Of a stretch of 52,910 bases of DNA, positions 38,233-49,608 are shown in pieces; the first letter of the stretch is position 1; every line of letters begins with the position of its first letter. Source of the stretch: Ignavibacteriaceae bacterium (GTDB taxonomy: Bacteria; Bacteroidota; Ignavibacteria; Ignavibacteriales; Ignavibacteriaceae). Below the pieces are notes generated by a model that worked only from the letters and a program-made list of their open reading frames with translations, was not told where the DNA came from and made no database searches. A program made the position numbers and the translations under genes. The stretch spans positions 1 through 52,910 of the forward strand of contig JARLHC010000040.1 of NCBI GenBank assembly GCA_031292455.1, read 5' to 3'.

Positions 38233-41200
38233 TCAAGCCTGTGCTTCAATTTCTTCCTTGTTTTCTACTTCAATCTGTTCGATTTTGAGCATGATCTCTC
38301 TGTACTTTTTAAGACCTGTTCCTGCAGGAATTAAATGCCCCATAACAACATTTTCTTTCAACCCGAGCAAGTGATCTACTTTTGCTTCAGTGGCTGCATT
38401 AGCAAGGACTTTAGTAGTCTCCTGGAATGAAGCAGCTGATATAAAGCTTTCGGTAGATAACGCTGCTGATGTAATGCCTAACAGAACATGTTCAAAAGTA
38501 GCAGGTTCGGCTTCACGAGTTTCAACAAGCTTTTTACTTTTCTTCTTTATATCGGCATTAATCTCTTTGTATTTACTTTTTGAAATTAACTGACCGTCTT
38601 TTAGCCGTGAGTCACCTTTATCCTCAACATAAACCATTGACAGAACTTTATTATTTTCTTCAATAAATTCATTCCTGTCAACTATATCTTCTTCAAGGAA
38701 CCTGGAATCGCCGGGTGAAACAATTTTAATCTTTTGAAGCATTTGGCGTACTATAACTTCAATATGCTTATCATTTATTTTAACACCCTGTAGTCTGTAA
38801 ACATCCTGAATTTCATTTACAAGATATTCCTGAACAGCACTTGTTCCTTTAATTTTAAGGATGTCGTGTGGGTTTATTGGTCCATCAGTGATTTTCTCAC
38901 CGGCAGGAATCTCATCATTTTCCTGAACAAGAGTATGCTTTCCAAGGGGTACGTTATATTTCTTTTCATCCGAATGATCCGGAGCAATTACAATAATTTC
39001 CCTTGAACCTTTTTTCCTTGCTCCAAATTTTACCATTCCTTCAATTTCGGAAACAATAGCTGATTCCTGAGGACTTCTGGCTTCAAAAAGCTCTGTAACG
39101 CGGGGAAGACCACCAGTAATATCGCGACTTTTCGTTGTTTGTTTCGAAATTTTAGCTAAAATAGTACCTGCACCAACTTTTTCGCCTTCTTCAACTGATA
39201 AATAAGACCTTGTCGGTAGATTGAATGATTTCTTTTCTCCATTAGGTGATTCAATTGACATACTTGGAGTCAGGTTCTTGTCCTTTGACTCAATAACTAC
39301 TTTCTGAACGTGGCCGGTTTGTTCATCAGTAACCTGCTGTAAAGTTACCCCATCGATTAAATCGATAAATTTAACTGTACCAGGAATATCTGATAAAATA
39401 ACGGAATTGTAGGGATCGTGGTTATAAAGCGGAGTCCGTTTTTTTACGAATTGTCCTTCATTTACTACAATTTCTGCACCATAAGGTACATCATATTTTT
39501 TAATTTGGCGGTTATTTTCGTCATATAGCCCAAGTGACCCTCGGCGTCCTGTTACTACTTTAATATTGCCGAGAAAATCTGTTCTTTCAACATATGCTAC
39601 ACGATCAAACTTTACAATTCCGTCAATATTTGTTTCAACCTGTGACTGGGATGCAATTCTTGATGAAGTTCCGCCTAAGTGGAATGTTCTTAAAGTAAGC
39701 TGGGTACCAGGCTCACCAATTGATTGAGCTGCAATAATACCTACTGCTTCACCTATTTCAACCAGCTTGCCGTTTGTAAGATTTCTGCCATAGCACTTGG
39801 CACAAACACCACGTTTTGATTCACAAGTCAGAACAGTTCTAATATATACAGACTCAATGTTCGCATCTTCAATTTTATTGGCAATCGCTTCAGTAATCAT
39901 TTCACCGGCAGGAATAATTAGTTCATCAGTCTTAGGATCATATACATCTTCCTGGGCAACACGTCCGGTTATTCTTTCACCAAGAGGCTCTCTTTCCTGC
40001 TCTACATCTTTTAAAGCAGTAATTTCAATTCCGAGGATAGTGCCGCAATCTATTTCACTTATAATAACGTCCTGGGCAACATCCACTAATCTTCTTGTGA
40101 GATATCCTGCGTCAGCAGTTTTAAGAGCTGTATCAGCCAAACCTTTTCTTGCACCGTGTGTAGAAATAAAGTATTCAAGAACTGAAAGACCTTCTTTAAA
40201 GTTAGCAACGATAGGATTCTCTATAATTTCGCCAGCCTGACCTGATAATGTCTTTTGGGGTTTCATCATAAGACCCCTCATTCCAGCCAGCTGTCTAACC
40301 TGTTCCTGCGATCCTCTGGCTCCGGAATCAACCATCATATGAAGAGAATTAAATCCGTTGTTAGCAACTTTGATTTTATCCATTAAAGCACGGGCTACAT
40401 CGTTGGTTGTATGGGTCCAAACGTCAATAATCTTATTATATCTTTCAGCATCTGTAATAACACCCTGTTCATGCTCATTAAGAATAGCTTCAACTTTTTT
40501 ATTAGCTTTGGTAATCAGGGCTTCCTTTTCTTCAGGAACAATCATATCAGCATAGCTGACTGACAACCCGCCGGCAGTTGAGAATTTAAATCCTGTATCC
40601 TTAAGATCATCAAGAAATTTCGCAGTAACTTTATTGCCAAGTTTCATAAACATTTGGCCGATAAAACCTCCAAATGTCTTTTTAATAAGAAGCTGGTTAA
40701 AGTAACCCATTTCTTTAGGAACTATCTGGTTGAAAATTATCCTGCCTGTAGTAGTTTCTATCATTTCACCATCTATGCGAACTTTTATTTTTGCATGAAG
40801 ACCGATGATATCATTATTGTGTGCTATTATAACTTCTTCAGCAGAACCAAAGAGCATACCTTCTCCCACATCTCCTTCTTTAAGTTTAGTCAGATAATAA
40901 CAACCTAATACTATATCCTGTGTAGGAACAACTATTGGTCCGCCATTTTGAGGGGAAAGGATATTGTGGCTACTAAGCATCAGCATAGCAGCTTCAAGTT
41001 GTGCTTCGTATGAAAGAGGAACGTGAACAGCCATCTGATCACCATCAAAATCCGCATTAAATGCTGTACAAACCATCGGATGCAGCTGGATAGCTCTTCC
41101 GTCAATAAGGACTGGTTGGAATGCTTGTATACCAAGCCTGTGAAGAGTAGGTGCGCGGTTTAGCAGAATAGGATGTCCTTCAATAATCTTTGCAAGAATA

Positions 41201-42462
41201 TCCCAGATTATAGGATCTTTTCTATCTACAACTTTCCTTGCGCTTTTAACAGTTTTATTGTGACCTCTCTCAATCAATTTCCTGATAATGAAAGGTTTGA
41301 ATAATTCGACTGCCATATCCTTAGGAAGACCGCATTGATGTAACTTTAACTCCGGACCAACAACAATAACAGATCTTCCGGAATAGTCAACTCTCTTACC
41401 TAAAAGGTTCTGGCGGAATCGTCCCTGTTTTCCCTTAAGCATATCGCTTAACGATTTTAATGGTCTGTTGTTATCACTTCTTACGGCGCTTCCTCTTCTT
41501 GAATTATCAAAAAGGGCATCAACAGATTCCTGGAGCATTCTTTTTTCATTACGCAGAATTACTTCAGGAGCTTTTATATCAATTAATCTTTTAAGACGAT
41601 TATTCCTGATAATTACTCTTCTATAAAGATCATTAAGATCTGAAGTAGCAAACCTGCCTCCTTCAAGAGGAACGAGAGGGCGAAGTTCAGGAGGTATAAC
41701 CGGTATATAACTTAATACCATCCATTCTGGTTTATTAGGAACCTTACCTTCTTTTTCCTTAAAAGCTTCAAGAACTCTTAATCTTTTAAGTAGATCGGCT
41801 TTTTTCTGCTGAGAAGTTTCTTCTTTAAGCTGGTCCCTAAGCTCCTTAGACAGTTTTTCAACTTCAGTGTGTTTTAATATATTCTTAACAGCATCACCGC
41901 CTATTTTAGCAACGAATTTTTTAGGATCATCATCCTCCAATTTTTCGTTACCAGCAGGCAGAGAGTTAATAACCTCAAAATACTGGTCCTCAGAAATAAG
42001 ATCTAACCGGCTTAATCCTGTAGGCCCGGGATTGATAACTACATAAGATTCGTAATAAATTACTTTTTCTAATTCTTTAAGACTTAGACCAATTATATTT
42101 CCAATTTTGGAAGGTTGGGCCCTGAAGAACCAGATATGGACAACAGGTACAGCCAACCCAATATGACCCATTCTTTCACGACGCACGCTTTTCTGTGTAA
42201 CTTCCACTCCGCAGCGGTCGCAAATGATACCTTTATATCTTATCCTTTTATATTTGCCGCAGAAACACTCCCAATCACGGGTAGGACCAAATATCTTTTC
42301 ACAGAACAGCCCATCTTTTTCCGGCCGGAATGAACGATAATTAATCGTTTCCGGTTTAGTAACCTCACCATATGATCTGGATAATATATCATCGGGACTG
42401 GCTAAACTGATCGTGATACTTGTAATATCACGCATCGCATTTTCTTGAACTCTGTATGGCAT
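38233..42462 (-). CDS. rpoC: RNA polymerase subunit beta-prime
   Basis: The 1,409-residue protein is the catalytic clamp subunit. The N-terminal zinc site is formed by Cys66, Cys68, Cys81 and Cys84. The Mg-binding NADFDGD motif is at 469-475. A second zinc cluster is in [17 protein letters not shown], and the bridge-helix/trigger-loop region has [20 protein letters not shown] and [18 protein letters not shown]. An AGGAG site precedes the ATG. Split or insertion are not seen. The gene ends at the tandem hairpins before rpsL. Confidence 0.98.
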   Translation of the reverse strand: MPYRVQENAMRDITSITISLASPDDILSRSYGEVTKPETINYRSFRPEKDGLFCEKIFGPTRDWECFCGKYKRIRYKGIICDRCGVEVTQKSVRRERMGHIGLAVPVVHIWFFRAQPSKIGNIIGLSLKELEKVIYYESYVVINPGPTGLSRLDLISEDQYFEVINSLPAGNEKLEDDDPKKFVAKIGGDAVKNILKHTEVEKLSKELRDQLKEETSQQKKADLLKRLRVLEAFKEKEGKVPNKPEWMVLSYIPVIPPELRPLVPLEGGRFATSDLNDLYRRVIIRNNRLKRLIDIKAPEVILRNEKRMLQESVDALFDNSRRGSAVRSDNNRPLKSLSDMLKGKQGRFRQNLLGKRVDYSGRSVIVVGPELKLHQCGLPKDMAVELFKPFIIRKLIERGHNKTVKSARKVVDRKDPIIWDILAKIIEGHPILLNRAPTLHRLGIQAFQPVLIDGRAIQLHPMVCTAFNADFDGDQMAVHVPLSYEAQLEAAMLMLSSHNILSPQNGGPIVVPTQDIVLGCYYLTKLKEGDVGEGMLFGSAEEVIIAHNNDIIGLHAKIKVRIDGEMIETTTGRIIFNQIVPKEMGYFNQLLIKKTFGGFIGQMFMKLGNKVTAKFLDDLKDTGFKFSTAGGLSVSYADMIVPEEKEALITKANKKVEAILNEHEQGVITDAERYNKIIDVWTHTTNDVARALMDKIKVANNGFNSLHMMVDSGARGSQEQVRQLAGMRGLMMKPQKTLSGQAGEIIENPIVANFKEGLSVLEYFISTHGARKGLADTALKTADAGYLTRRLVDVAQDVIISEIDCGTILGIEITALKDVEQEREPLGERITGRVAQEDVYDPKTDELIIPAGEMITEAIANKIEDANIESVYIRTVLTCESKRGVCAKCYGRNLTNGKLVEIGEAVGIIAAQSIGEPGTQLTLRTFHLGGTSSRIASQSQVETNIDGIVKFDRVAYVERTDFLGNIKVVTGRRGSLGLYDENNRQIKKYDVPYGAEIVVNEGQFVKKRTPLYNHDPYNSVILSDIPGTVKFIDLIDGVTLQQVTDEQTGHVQKVVIESKDKNLTPSMSIESPNGEKKSFNLPTRSYLSVEEGEKVGAGTILAKISKQTTKSRDITGGLPRVTELFEARSPQESAIVSEIEGMVKFGARKKGSREIIVIAPDHSDEKKYNVPLGKHTLVQENDEIPAGEKITDGPINPHDILKIKGTSAVQEYLVNEIQDVYRLQGVKINDKHIEVIVRQMLQKIKIVSPGDSRFLEEDIVDRNEFIEENNKVLSMVYVEDKGDSRLKDGQLISKSKYKEINADIKKKSKKLVETREAEPATFEHVLLGITSAALSTESFISAASFQETTKVLANAATEAKVDHLLGLKENVVMGHLIPAGTGLKKYREIMLKIEQIEVENKEEIEAQA

Positions 42463-42503
42463 AATTTTAACTCCTATTTTCTTATCGAAAATTGTTCAAA
42501 TGA

Positions 42504-45500
42504 TTAATTAACTTTCATGTCCAGGCCTAATCCTTGGAGCTCTTTAATTAACACATTGAACGATTCAGGAATATTAGGTTCCTGTAAGTTTTCACCTTTA
42601 ACTATTGATTCATAAGCCTTAGCTCTGCCGGCAACATCATCACTTTTAACAGTTAGGATTTCCTGAAGAATATGAGAAGCACCGTAACCTTCAAGAGCCC
42701 ACACTTCCATTTCACCAAATCTTTGACCGCCGAACTGAGCTTTTCCGCCAAGAGGCTGTTGAGTAATTAAGGAGTATGGCCCAATAGACCTTGCATGTAT
42801 CTTATCATCAACCAGATGGCTTAATTTCAGCATATAAATATATCCGCATGTAACTTTCTGATGGAATTTCTCTCCGGATCTGCCATCATACAAGTCTGTT
42901 TTACTTCCCATTTCAAGACCTGCTTTTACAAGCCACTCATCAACATCTTCCATTTTTGCACCATCAAAAATCGGGGTAGCAAATTTTAACCCTAACAATT
43001 TCCCTGCCCAGCCCAATGCTGTTTCATAGAGCTGTCCAAGGTTCATACGTGAAGGTACACCTAATGGATTTAGTATAATATCAACCGGAGTTCCGTTGGG
43101 CAGACAAGGCATGTCTTCAATCGGAACAATTTTAGCTACAACGCCCTTGTTACCATGACGTCCGGCCATTTTATCTCCGACAGAAAGTTTACGTTTTTTT
43201 GCAACATAAACTTTAGCCAGCTGAACTATACCAGGAGGTAATTCATCACCACTGGTAATTTTTATTTTTTCTCTTTTAAAATCCTCTTCAAAATCAGAAA
43301 GAACATCAAAATAATTTCTATATAATGTTTTTAAATGAGTGTTTGTTTTTTTCGCTTCAAACCAATCAAGCGTATAATCAAGTTTTGTAACATCTTCCAT
43401 TGAAGAGAAAGTTGTTTCTTTAATTGTAACTCCACTTCTAAGAACCACACTTCCATCCAGATCGCGGATACCTGTAGTAGAATGCCCTTCGGTAAGTTTT
43501 GTCAGTTTTTCAACCATTTTCTCGTAATGAGCCTGAACATTCAGTTTATGCTGATGTTCAAGGGCATCAAGCATTTTCTTTTCTGACTTCTTGGAATCTC
43601 CGTCTCTTTTCTTCCTGCTGAACAATCTGGTTTTTATTACAGTGCCTTTTAATCCGGGAGGTGCCTTTAAGGAAGCATCCTTAACATCACCGGCCTTATC
43701 CCCAAAGATTGCTCTGAGCAGCTTTTCTTCCGGAGTAGGATCAGTTTCACCTTTCGGAGTTATCTTACCAATTAAGATATCCCCTTCTTTTACTTCAGCA
43801 CCTTCTCTTATAATTCCATTCTCATCAAGATTCTTAACTGCTTCTTCACTCACGTTAGGTATTTCACGGGTAAGCTCTTCTTCACCGCGCTTAGTTTCCC
43901 TAACCTGTAATTCAAATTCTTCAATATGAATAGAAGTGTAAACATCTTCGCTTACAACTTTTTCACTTATTATGATAGCGTCTTCAAAATTATATCCCCG
44001 CCATGGCATAAAGGCTACAAGTACGTTTCTGCCTAAGGCAAGTTCACCTTGATCGGTTGCAGCACCGTCAGCCAGAACATCTCCTTTAACTACACGAAGA
44101 CCTTTTTCTACAATCGGACGCTGGTTAACACAGGTTTCCTGGTTAGTACCATTAAACTTTGTAAGTTTATAAGTCGTCCTGCGTGAATCATTAAAACTGG
44201 TTAATGCTTCAACACTATTCGGATTAATATCATATTTTACAATAATCTGGTCAGCATCTACATATTCAACTACACCTGTATCCTCGGCCAGGATAACGGC
44301 ACGTGAATCGGAAGCAATTTTCTTTTCCAATCCCGTACCAACAATCGGAGCTTCAGGACGAAGAAGTGGAACCGCTTGACGCTGCATGTTTGAACCCATC
44401 AAAGCTCTGTTTGCATCATCATGTTCCAGGAAAGGAATCAATGCTGCCGCAGCACTAACAATCTGCGCAGGAGCAACATCCATATATTGAACATGGTCAG
44501 GTGTAACTATTGGAAATTCTCCTTTATACCTCGACTTTACTCTTTCCGTCTGGAATCTCATATGTTCGGTGATTGGAGCATTAGCCTGTGCAATAGTAAA
44601 ATAATCCTCCTGCTCTGCAGTTAGATATTCAACCTCATTTGTTATTTTACTCTTTTCAACTTTTCGGTAAGGACTTTCAAGAAATCCATAACGATTAACT
44701 CTTGAGTAAATAGTTAAAGAAGATATAAGACCAATGTTCGGACCTTCAGGAGTTTCAATCGGACATAAACGCCCATAATGAGTATAATGCACGTCACGAA
44801 CTTCAAAGCCGGCTCTTTCCCTTGTAAGACCACCAGGTCCTAAAGCAGACATCCTTCTTTTATGTGTCATTTCTGCAAGCGGATTGGTTTGATCCATAAA
44901 CTGTGATAACTGATTGGTTCCAAAGAACGCATTTATAACACTGCTTATTGTTCTGGCATTAACTAAATCCTGAGGAGTGAAATTTTCAGAATCACGCATA
45001 TTCATTCTTTCTTTAATAGTACGTGCCATACGCGCCATTCCGATGTTGAACTGCTGAGCTAGCTGTTCGCCAACGGTTCTTACTCTTCTGTTTCCAAGAT
45101 GATCAATATCATCTACGGTTTCATTTCCCAGCCTCAATTTGATGATATATTTCATAATTGCTATAATATCATCTATACTAAGGACAGTAACATTTTCAGC
45201 TACATTAACTTTTAATTTATCATTCATTCTATGACGGCCAACTTCGCCAAGATCATATCTTTTATCATTAAAGAAAAGTTTTTCTATCAATGATGCGGCA
45301 GTTTCAACATCAGGCGCTTCACCCGAACGAAGCTGACGGTAAATTGCAAATAAAGCATCTTCTTTAGAATGTGCAGTATCTTTTCGTAGAGTATTAACAA
45401 TAAGATCCTGATCAGGAGAAGTATCCGAATTAATAAACTTTAAAGTATCAACATCAGATTCCTTTAATCTTTCAATATCCTCTTCAGTTAAAATACTGTC

Positions 45501-46265
45501 TTTAGTTAGAAAGATTTCGCCGGTTGACATATCAAAAACATCGCTCGCAATAGTTCTTCCGGCATAATTATCAATTTTTACTTTTTTAACATCAACTTCT
45601 TCAATAAGGTTGAACAGATTTAAAATTTGTTCATCCATTGCATAGCCTAAAGCTCTTAATAAAGTAGTGGCGGGGAACTTTTTCCTTCTATCTATATAAA
45701 CATACATAACGTAGTTGATATCGGTAGCGAATTCAACCCATGACCCACGTAGAGGAATAATTCTGGCGGAATAAATTGGCGTGCCGTTTGGATGAATTGT
45801 TTGAGAAAACGCAACACCCGGGGAACGATGAAGCTGAGAAACAATAACCCGTTCGGCTCCATTAATTATGAAAGTTCCCTTTTCGGTCATAAAGGGAAGA
45901 TTTCCCAAATAAACTTCCTGTTCAACACTATTTACAAATTCTTCAGTTTCATGATCTTTAGTTGACAGACGTAGTTTCCCTTTAAGAGGAGCGGCAAAGG
46001 TAAGCCCCCTTTCAAGACATTCGACAACTGAATACCTGGGTTTTTCGATATAGTACTCAATAAAATCCAGGCGATAGTTTTCTTTATTATCGAAAATAGG
46101 GAAGTTTGCTGTAAATACAGCCTGGAGACCTTTATTTTCCCGTTTAGACGGATGTACATTCCTCTGAACAAAATCCTCAAATGAATCTGTTTGAATACTT
46201 AAGAGGTTAGGTACATCAATTACAGAGGGAATTTTGCTGAAGGAAATTCTACTATTGTTATTCAA
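42504..46265 (-). CDS. rpoB: RNA polymerase subunit beta
   Basis: The 1,253-residue protein pairs with beta-prime. The rifampicin-binding region FFGTNQLSQFMDQTNPLAEM then THKRRMSALGPGGLTRERAG has the sensitive residues at the usual Asp, His and Ser positions. Later blocks GRNVLVAFMPWRGYNFEDAI, KRKLSVGDKMAGRHGNKGVV and GGKAQFGGQRFGEMEVWALE are intact. Translation starts at a TTG with GGAGG seven bases upstream. It is 144 bases after rplL, with an attenuator hairpin between. Confidence 0.98.
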   Translation of the reverse strand: MNNNSRISFSKIPSVIDVPNLLSIQTDSFEDFVQRNVHPSKRENKGLQAVFTANFPIFDNKENYRLDFIEYYIEKPRYSVVECLERGLTFAAPLKGKLRLSTKDHETEEFVNSVEQEVYLGNLPFMTEKGTFIINGAERVIVSQLHRSPGVAFSQTIHPNGTPIYSARIIPLRGSWVEFATDINYVMYVYIDRRKKFPATTLLRALGYAMDEQILNLFNLIEEVDVKKVKIDNYAGRTIASDVFDMSTGEIFLTKDSILTEEDIERLKESDVDTLKFINSDTSPDQDLIVNTLRKDTAHSKEDALFAIYRQLRSGEAPDVETAASLIEKLFFNDKRYDLGEVGRHRMNDKLKVNVAENVTVLSIDDIIAIMKYIIKLRLGNETVDDIDHLGNRRVRTVGEQLAQQFNIGMARMARTIKERMNMRDSENFTPQDLVNARTISSVINAFFGTNQLSQFMDQTNPLAEMTHKRRMSALGPGGLTRERAGFEVRDVHYTHYGRLCPIETPEGPNIGLISSLTIYSRVNRYGFLESPYRKVEKSKITNEVEYLTAEQEDYFTIAQANAPITEHMRFQTERVKSRYKGEFPIVTPDHVQYMDVAPAQIVSAAAALIPFLEHDDANRALMGSNMQRQAVPLLRPEAPIVGTGLEKKIASDSRAVILAEDTGVVEYVDADQIIVKYDINPNSVEALTSFNDSRRTTYKLTKFNGTNQETCVNQRPIVEKGLRVVKGDVLADGAATDQGELALGRNVLVAFMPWRGYNFEDAIIISEKVVSEDVYTSIHIEEFELQVRETKRGEEELTREIPNVSEEAVKNLDENGIIREGAEVKEGDILIGKITPKGETDPTPEEKLLRAIFGDKAGDVKDASLKAPPGLKGTVIKTRLFSRKKRDGDSKKSEKKMLDALEHQHKLNVQAHYEKMVEKLTKLTEGHSTTGIRDLDGSVVLRSGVTIKETTFSSMEDVTKLDYTLDWFEAKKTNTHLKTLYRNYFDVLSDFEEDFKREKIKITSGDELPPGIVQLAKVYVAKKRKLSVGDKMAGRHGNKGVVAKIVPIEDMPCLPNGTPVDIILNPLGVPSRMNLGQLYETALGWAGKLLGLKFATPIFDGAKMEDVDEWLVKAGLEMGSKTDLYDGRSGEKFHQKVTCGYIYMLKLSHLVDDKIHARSIGPYSLITQQPLGGKAQFGGQRFGEMEVWALEGYGASHILQEILTVKSDDVAGRAKAYESIVKGENLQEPNIPESFNVLIKELQGLGLDMKVN

Positions 46266-46332
46266 TTTAAAACCTCCAATTATTAATCAATTCTTTTACT
46301 TTCATTACACATTTCAACGTATCAAATAAACA

Positions 46333-46370
46333 TAAAAAGCGATAAGACGGACTACTCCGCTTATCACTTT
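46333..46370 (-). terminator. Attenuator-like hairpin between rplL and rpoB
   Basis: On the minus strand an 11-pair stem (46370-46360 with 46346-46336, one G-T pair) continues as CGGA/TCCG around a GTAG loop with one bulged base, followed by TTTTTAT. In many bacteria a partial terminator at this spot lowers rpoBC expression relative to L7/L12. No promoter is evident between it and rpoB, so the hairpin must be leaky. Confidence 0.8.
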
Positions 46371-46409
46371 ACCTATAAACTACAAATATTGAGGAATCGT
46401 ATCTTAAAA

Positions 46410-46781
46410 TTATTTTAATTCTACTGTAGCGCCTGCTTCTTCAAACTCTTTTTTAAGTTTTTCAGCTTCATCTTTAGAAATAGCTTCTTTAACTGGTTTT
46501 GGAGCAGAATCAACAAGATCCTTAGCTTCTTTTAAGCCTAAACCTGTGTGCGCTCTTACAACTTTAATAACGTTAATTTTCTTATCGCCGCTTGATAAAA
46601 GGATAACATCAAATTCGGTTTTTTCTTCAGCAGCAGCAGCGGCAGGAGCAGCAGCAGCCATTGCAACAGGTGCTGCAGCAGATACTCCAAACTCACTTTC
46701 CAAAGCTTTCTTTAATTCTGATGCTTCTACAAGGGTTAGACCTTTAATTTTCTCTACAATTTCAGAAATTTTTTCTGACAT
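46410..46781 (-). CDS. rplL: 50S ribosomal protein L7/L12
   Basis: The 123-residue protein is the flexible stalk subunit that recruits translation GTPases. It has an N-terminal dimerisation helix ([20 protein letters not shown]), an Ala-rich hinge (about 38-52) and the C-terminal domain [20 protein letters not shown] then [20 protein letters not shown]. Standard length. Confidence 0.98.
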   Translation of the reverse strand: MSEKISEIVEKIKGLTLVEASELKKALESEFGVSAAAPVAMAAAAPAAAAAEEKTEFDVILLSSGDKKINVIKVVRAHTGLGLKEAKDLVDSAPKPVKEAISKDEAEKLKKEFEEAGATVELK

Positions 46782-46821
46782 TTTATTCTCCTAATCTAAA
46801 TTAAATTAAAAATTCAAAATA

Positions 46822-47343
46822 TTAAGCTGCCTGCTTTTTAGAAATCTCATCAATAACGCTTACGAGTTCTCTAATAACAGCATTTATAGTACCAACTATA
46901 CCTGAGGCAGGTGCATTTATACTTCCCAGAATACCGGCCACTATTTCTGCTTTAGATGGAAGTGAAGCCAATAAATCCAGTTGTTTTCCGTCATAGTAAG
47001 TGCCTTCGATATAAGCTGCTTTCAGTGACAATTTTTTATTCTTATCAAAATAAGTCTTGATAATTTTTGCAGGAGCTACCGGGTTTACAGAAGCGAAAGC
47101 AAATCCGGTCATTCCAACAAGATGATCTGTCAATTTATCATACTTGCCTACATCATTCATAGCGCGTTCAAATAAAGTATTTTTAATTACTTTATAGTTG
47201 ACGCCTTCCTTACGGAATTCATTGCGGATATTGCTTATATCTGCAACATTAATTTTGCTATAGTCAGTTAGATAGACAGCAGATGCATTTTCAATCATTT
47301 CCTTTACTTCGGAGATGATTTCTGCTTTTTCATTTTTGTTCAT
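46822..47343 (-). CDS. rplJ: 50S ribosomal protein L10
   Basis: The 173-residue protein anchors the L7/L12 stalk. The rRNA-binding domain includes AVYLTDYSKINVADISNIRN and VNYKVIKNTLFERAM; the C-terminal helix that binds L7/L12 dimers follows (SGIVGTINAVIRELVSVIDE). The 83-base leader upstream is where L10 autoregulation usually acts; no structure could be assigned. Confidence 0.97.
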   Translation of the reverse strand: MNKNEKAEIISEVKEMIENASAVYLTDYSKINVADISNIRNEFRKEGVNYKVIKNTLFERAMNDVGKYDKLTDHLVGMTGFAFASVNPVAPAKIIKTYFDKNKKLSLKAAYIEGTYYDGKQLDLLASLPSKAEIVAGILGSINAPASGIVGTINAVIRELVSVIDEISKKQAA

Positions 47344-47426
47344 TTTTTTCCCATACCTGATTATTTAATCGAGTCGGTTAGAAGCATTTATTATTGAGCG
47401 CGTAATTTCTTTTATACAGAAAACTA

Positions 47427-48122
47427 TTAATGGGCAGCCAGTTCATCACGTGTGATTTTCAGGCCAGGACCCATTGTGCTGGAAAGAAATATGCTTTTTA
47501 CATATACACCCTTTGCAGAAGCAGGTTTCATCTTAATAATTGTATTAAGAAATGCCTTAGTATTCTCGGCTAATTTATCGGTTTCAAAATTAAGTTTTCC
47601 TAAAGCAGTATGCACAATTCCTGTCTTTTCAACACGGAATTCAATCTTTCCAGCCTTAACTTCTTTAACTGCTTTGGCAACATCCATAGTAACCGTTCCG
47701 CTTTTGGGGTTAGGCATTAAACCTTTTGGTCCCAGAATTTTACCTAGTTTTCCTAAATCGGCCATTGTATCGGGAGATGCGACGATAACATCAATATCTG
47801 CCCAGCCGCTTTTAATTTTCTCAAGATATTCTTCAAAACCTGCATAATCAGCACCGGCATCAAGAGCTTCCTGAGCCTTAGCGCCTTTACAAACAACCAA
47901 AACTCTTACTTCTTTACCTGTACCATTTGGTAAAGAAACAGTCCCTCTTATCATCTGATCTGCATGTCTTGGATCGACCCCTAATCTGATTGCACAATCA
48001 AGGGTTTCTACAAACTTTACTTTCGAACTCTTTTTAATAAGATCGATAGCTTCGAACACAGAGTATTCTTTATTTTTATCAACAGATTTACTTATTGCTT
48101 CATTTCTTTTAGATTTTTGCAT
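47427..48122 (-). CDS. rplA: 50S ribosomal protein L1
   Basis: The 231-residue L1 is taken from ATG 48120-48122 ([20 protein letters not shown]); a GTG two codons upstream is possible but lacks a better ribosome site. Blocks [40 protein letters not shown] then MPNPKSGT and the C-terminal [12 protein letters not shown] are standard. L1 forms the mobile E-site stalk and represses L11-L1 synthesis in model bacteria. Confidence 0.97.
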   Translation of the reverse strand: MQKSKRNEAISKSVDKNKEYSVFEAIDLIKKSSKVKFVETLDCAIRLGVDPRHADQMIRGTVSLPNGTGKEVRVLVVCKGAKAQEALDAGADYAGFEEYLEKIKSGWADIDVIVASPDTMADLGKLGKILGPKGLMPNPKSGTVTMDVAKAVKEVKAGKIEFRVEKTGIVHTALGKLNFETDKLAENTKAFLNTIIKMKPASAKGVYVKSIFLSSTMGPGLKITRDELAAH

Positions 48123-48148
48123 TATCACACCATCAATTTATATAATGA

Positions 48149-48574
48149 TTAGTCCTCTACTGTAATACCCATACTTCTGGCAGTACCGGCTATCATGCTC
48201 ATTGCATGTTCAATGTCAAAGGCATTCAGATCAGGCATTTTGGCCTGAGCAATTTCTTTCACCTGAGATTGAGATACCTTAGCAACTTTATTTCTGTGAG
48301 GTTCGGCAGATCCTTTTTCAGTTTTAGCCGCCTTTTTCAATAATACTGCTGCAGGAGGTGTCTTAATAATAAAAGTGAATGATTTATCTGAATAAACAGT
48401 AATCATTACCGGAGTAATAATCCCGTCTTTATCATTTGTTCTGGCATTAAACTGCTTACAGAACTCCATGATATTTACACCTTTCTGACCCAGTGCCGGG
48501 CCTACCGGTGGAGAAGGGTTTGCTTTTCCAGCAGGGATTTGAAGTTTTACGTATCCGGTTATTTTTTTAGCCAT
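48149..48574 (-). CDS. rplK: 50S ribosomal protein L11
   Basis: The 141-residue protein shows [20 protein letters not shown] then [17 protein letters not shown] in the N-terminal domain (thiostrepton site, intact prolines) and [20 protein letters not shown] in the rRNA-binding C-terminal domain. L11 is needed for the stringent response through RelA-type enzymes. Confidence 0.98.
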   Translation of the reverse strand: MAKKITGYVKLQIPAGKANPSPPVGPALGQKGVNIMEFCKQFNARTNDKDGIITPVMITVYSDKSFTFIIKTPPAAVLLKKAAKTEKGSAEPHRNKVAKVSQSQVKEIAQAKMPDLNAFDIEHAMSMIAGTARSMGITVED

Positions 48575-48599
48575 AGTTAATACCTATCTGATTAAGTTC

Positions 48600-49136
48600 T
48601 TATTTTTCTAATTCTGCCTGAACAAAATCGATCTCAACTGGAGTCTTCCTTCCGAAAATTGAGACCATAACTTTAATTTTCATTTTCTCTTCATTAACTT
48701 CCTGGATAGTTCCGCTGAAGTTATTGAAAGGTCCATCACAAATTTTAACAACATCTCCAAATCTGAAAATAGTCTCGCTTCTTTCGCTATTTTCATCTTG
48801 TGTAATTCTGCCAACAATTCTTTTAACTTCTTCCGGCTGCAGCGGATTAGGGTTATTTTTTGTACCAAGAAATCCCATTACCGAAGGAGTATTTAGTATG
48901 AACTCCTTAACTTGGTTATCCAGATCAGCCTGAACAAGTATGTAGCCGGGAAAGAAGTTTTTCGTTTTACTTTTCTTCTTACCGTCCTTAACCTCAAAAA
49001 CCTTCTCCATAGGAACAAGAATATCCTGAACCTTTGCCTTGAGTTTTTCGTTGTCTAACAACCCGGAGTCCAATAGGTTTTTAACCTTGGTTTCGTGACC
49101 GGAGAAAGTTCTGACTACATACCATTTTAATTCCAT
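48600..49136 (-). CDS. nusG: Transcription termination/antitermination factor NusG
   Basis: The 178-residue protein has the NGN domain (MELKWYVVRTFSGHETKVKN, FPGYILVQADLDNQVKEFIL) that clamps RNA polymerase and a C-terminal KOW domain (VVKICDGPFNNFSGTIQEVN) that binds Rho or S10. It follows secE after nine bases. No insertion domain is present. It is the housekeeping NusG, not a RfaH-type paralogue. Confidence 0.97.
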   Translation of the reverse strand: MELKWYVVRTFSGHETKVKNLLDSGLLDNEKLKAKVQDILVPMEKVFEVKDGKKKSKTKNFFPGYILVQADLDNQVKEFILNTPSVMGFLGTKNNPNPLQPEEVKRIVGRITQDENSERSETIFRFGDVVKICDGPFNNFSGTIQEVNEEKMKIKVMVSIFGRKTPVEIDFVQAELEK

Positions 49137-49145
49137 CGGTTTAAC

Positions 49146-49328
49146 CTAAAATATTCCTTTGAAAACCGTTTGGACGGCCATATCGATAACGTATGTAAAA
49201 GCTGCAAGTATTAAACAAACAACTATTACTATCATAGTCGATTCTTTAAGTTCAGCTTGCGTTGGCCAGGTAACTTTTTTCATTTCCTTGACCACATCAT
49301 CAAAAAAGCCAATTATTTTGTCTTTCAT
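49146..49328 (-). CDS. secE: Protein translocase subunit SecE, short form
   Basis: The 60-residue protein is the minimal SecE: an amphipathic surface helix (FFDDVVKEMKKVTWPTQAEL) and one transmembrane helix (about 30-50, STMIVIVVCLILAAFTYVI). The KKVTWPTxxEL motif is the family signature. It clamps SecY in the translocon. It lies between tRNA-Trp and nusG, a conserved arrangement. Confidence 0.95.
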   Translation of the reverse strand: MKDKIIGFFDDVVKEMKKVTWPTQAELKESTMIVIVVCLILAAFTYVIDMAVQTVFKGIF

Positions 49329-49351
49329 AATAAATATGTCTGTTAAGTTAG

Positions 49352-49424
49352 CACGTCAGGAGGGACTCGAACCCCCAACCTGCGGTTTTGGAGACCGCTG
49401 CTCTACCAATTGAGCCACTGACGT
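49352..49424 (-). tRNA. tRNA-Trp (anticodon CCA)
   Basis: The minus strand folds with acceptor ACGTCAG (49424-49418) / CTGACGT (49359-49353) and discriminator G at 49352. The D arm is GCTC-AATTGGTA-GAGC, the anticodon arm GCGGT-CTCCAAA-ACCGC with anticodon CCA, and the T arm carries GTTCGAGTC. No CCA tail is encoded. It sits directly upstream of secE, as in many bacteria. Confidence 0.97.
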
Positions 49425-49433
49425 AGCTAAAAA

Positions 49434-49583
49434 TTATTTAGTTTCTTTATGGACTGTAATTTTTTTATCCCACCGGCAGTATTTCTTATACTCAACTCTT
49501 CCGGCATGAAGTCTTTTATTTTTTGTGGTTGTGTAATTTCTTCTTTTACACTCACTACATTCCAAGGTTATAATATCTCTCAT
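49434..49583 (-). CDS. rpmG: 50S ribosomal protein L33, zinc motif incomplete
   Basis: This 49-residue ORF reads [20 protein letters not shown] and continues [16 protein letters not shown] then [13 protein letters not shown]. It aligns with L33 of the zinc-ribbon type. Cys9 and Cys12 form the first CxxC; in the second pair Cys36 is kept but the fourth position is Asp39. Zinc binding may be lost or use another ligand. It lies between tRNA-Thr and tRNA-Trp, where tuf is found in enterobacteria. Confidence 0.93.
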   Translation of the reverse strand: MRDIITLECSECKRRNYTTTKNKRLHAGRVEYKKYCRWDKKITVHKETK

Positions 49584-49608
49584 AATATATTCTGTTTTTT
49601 TTATTTTG

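Noticed and set aside
39797-40240. 147-codon plus-strand ORF inside rpoC
   Set aside because: It is antisense to a fully conserved region of beta-prime and has no supporting signals.
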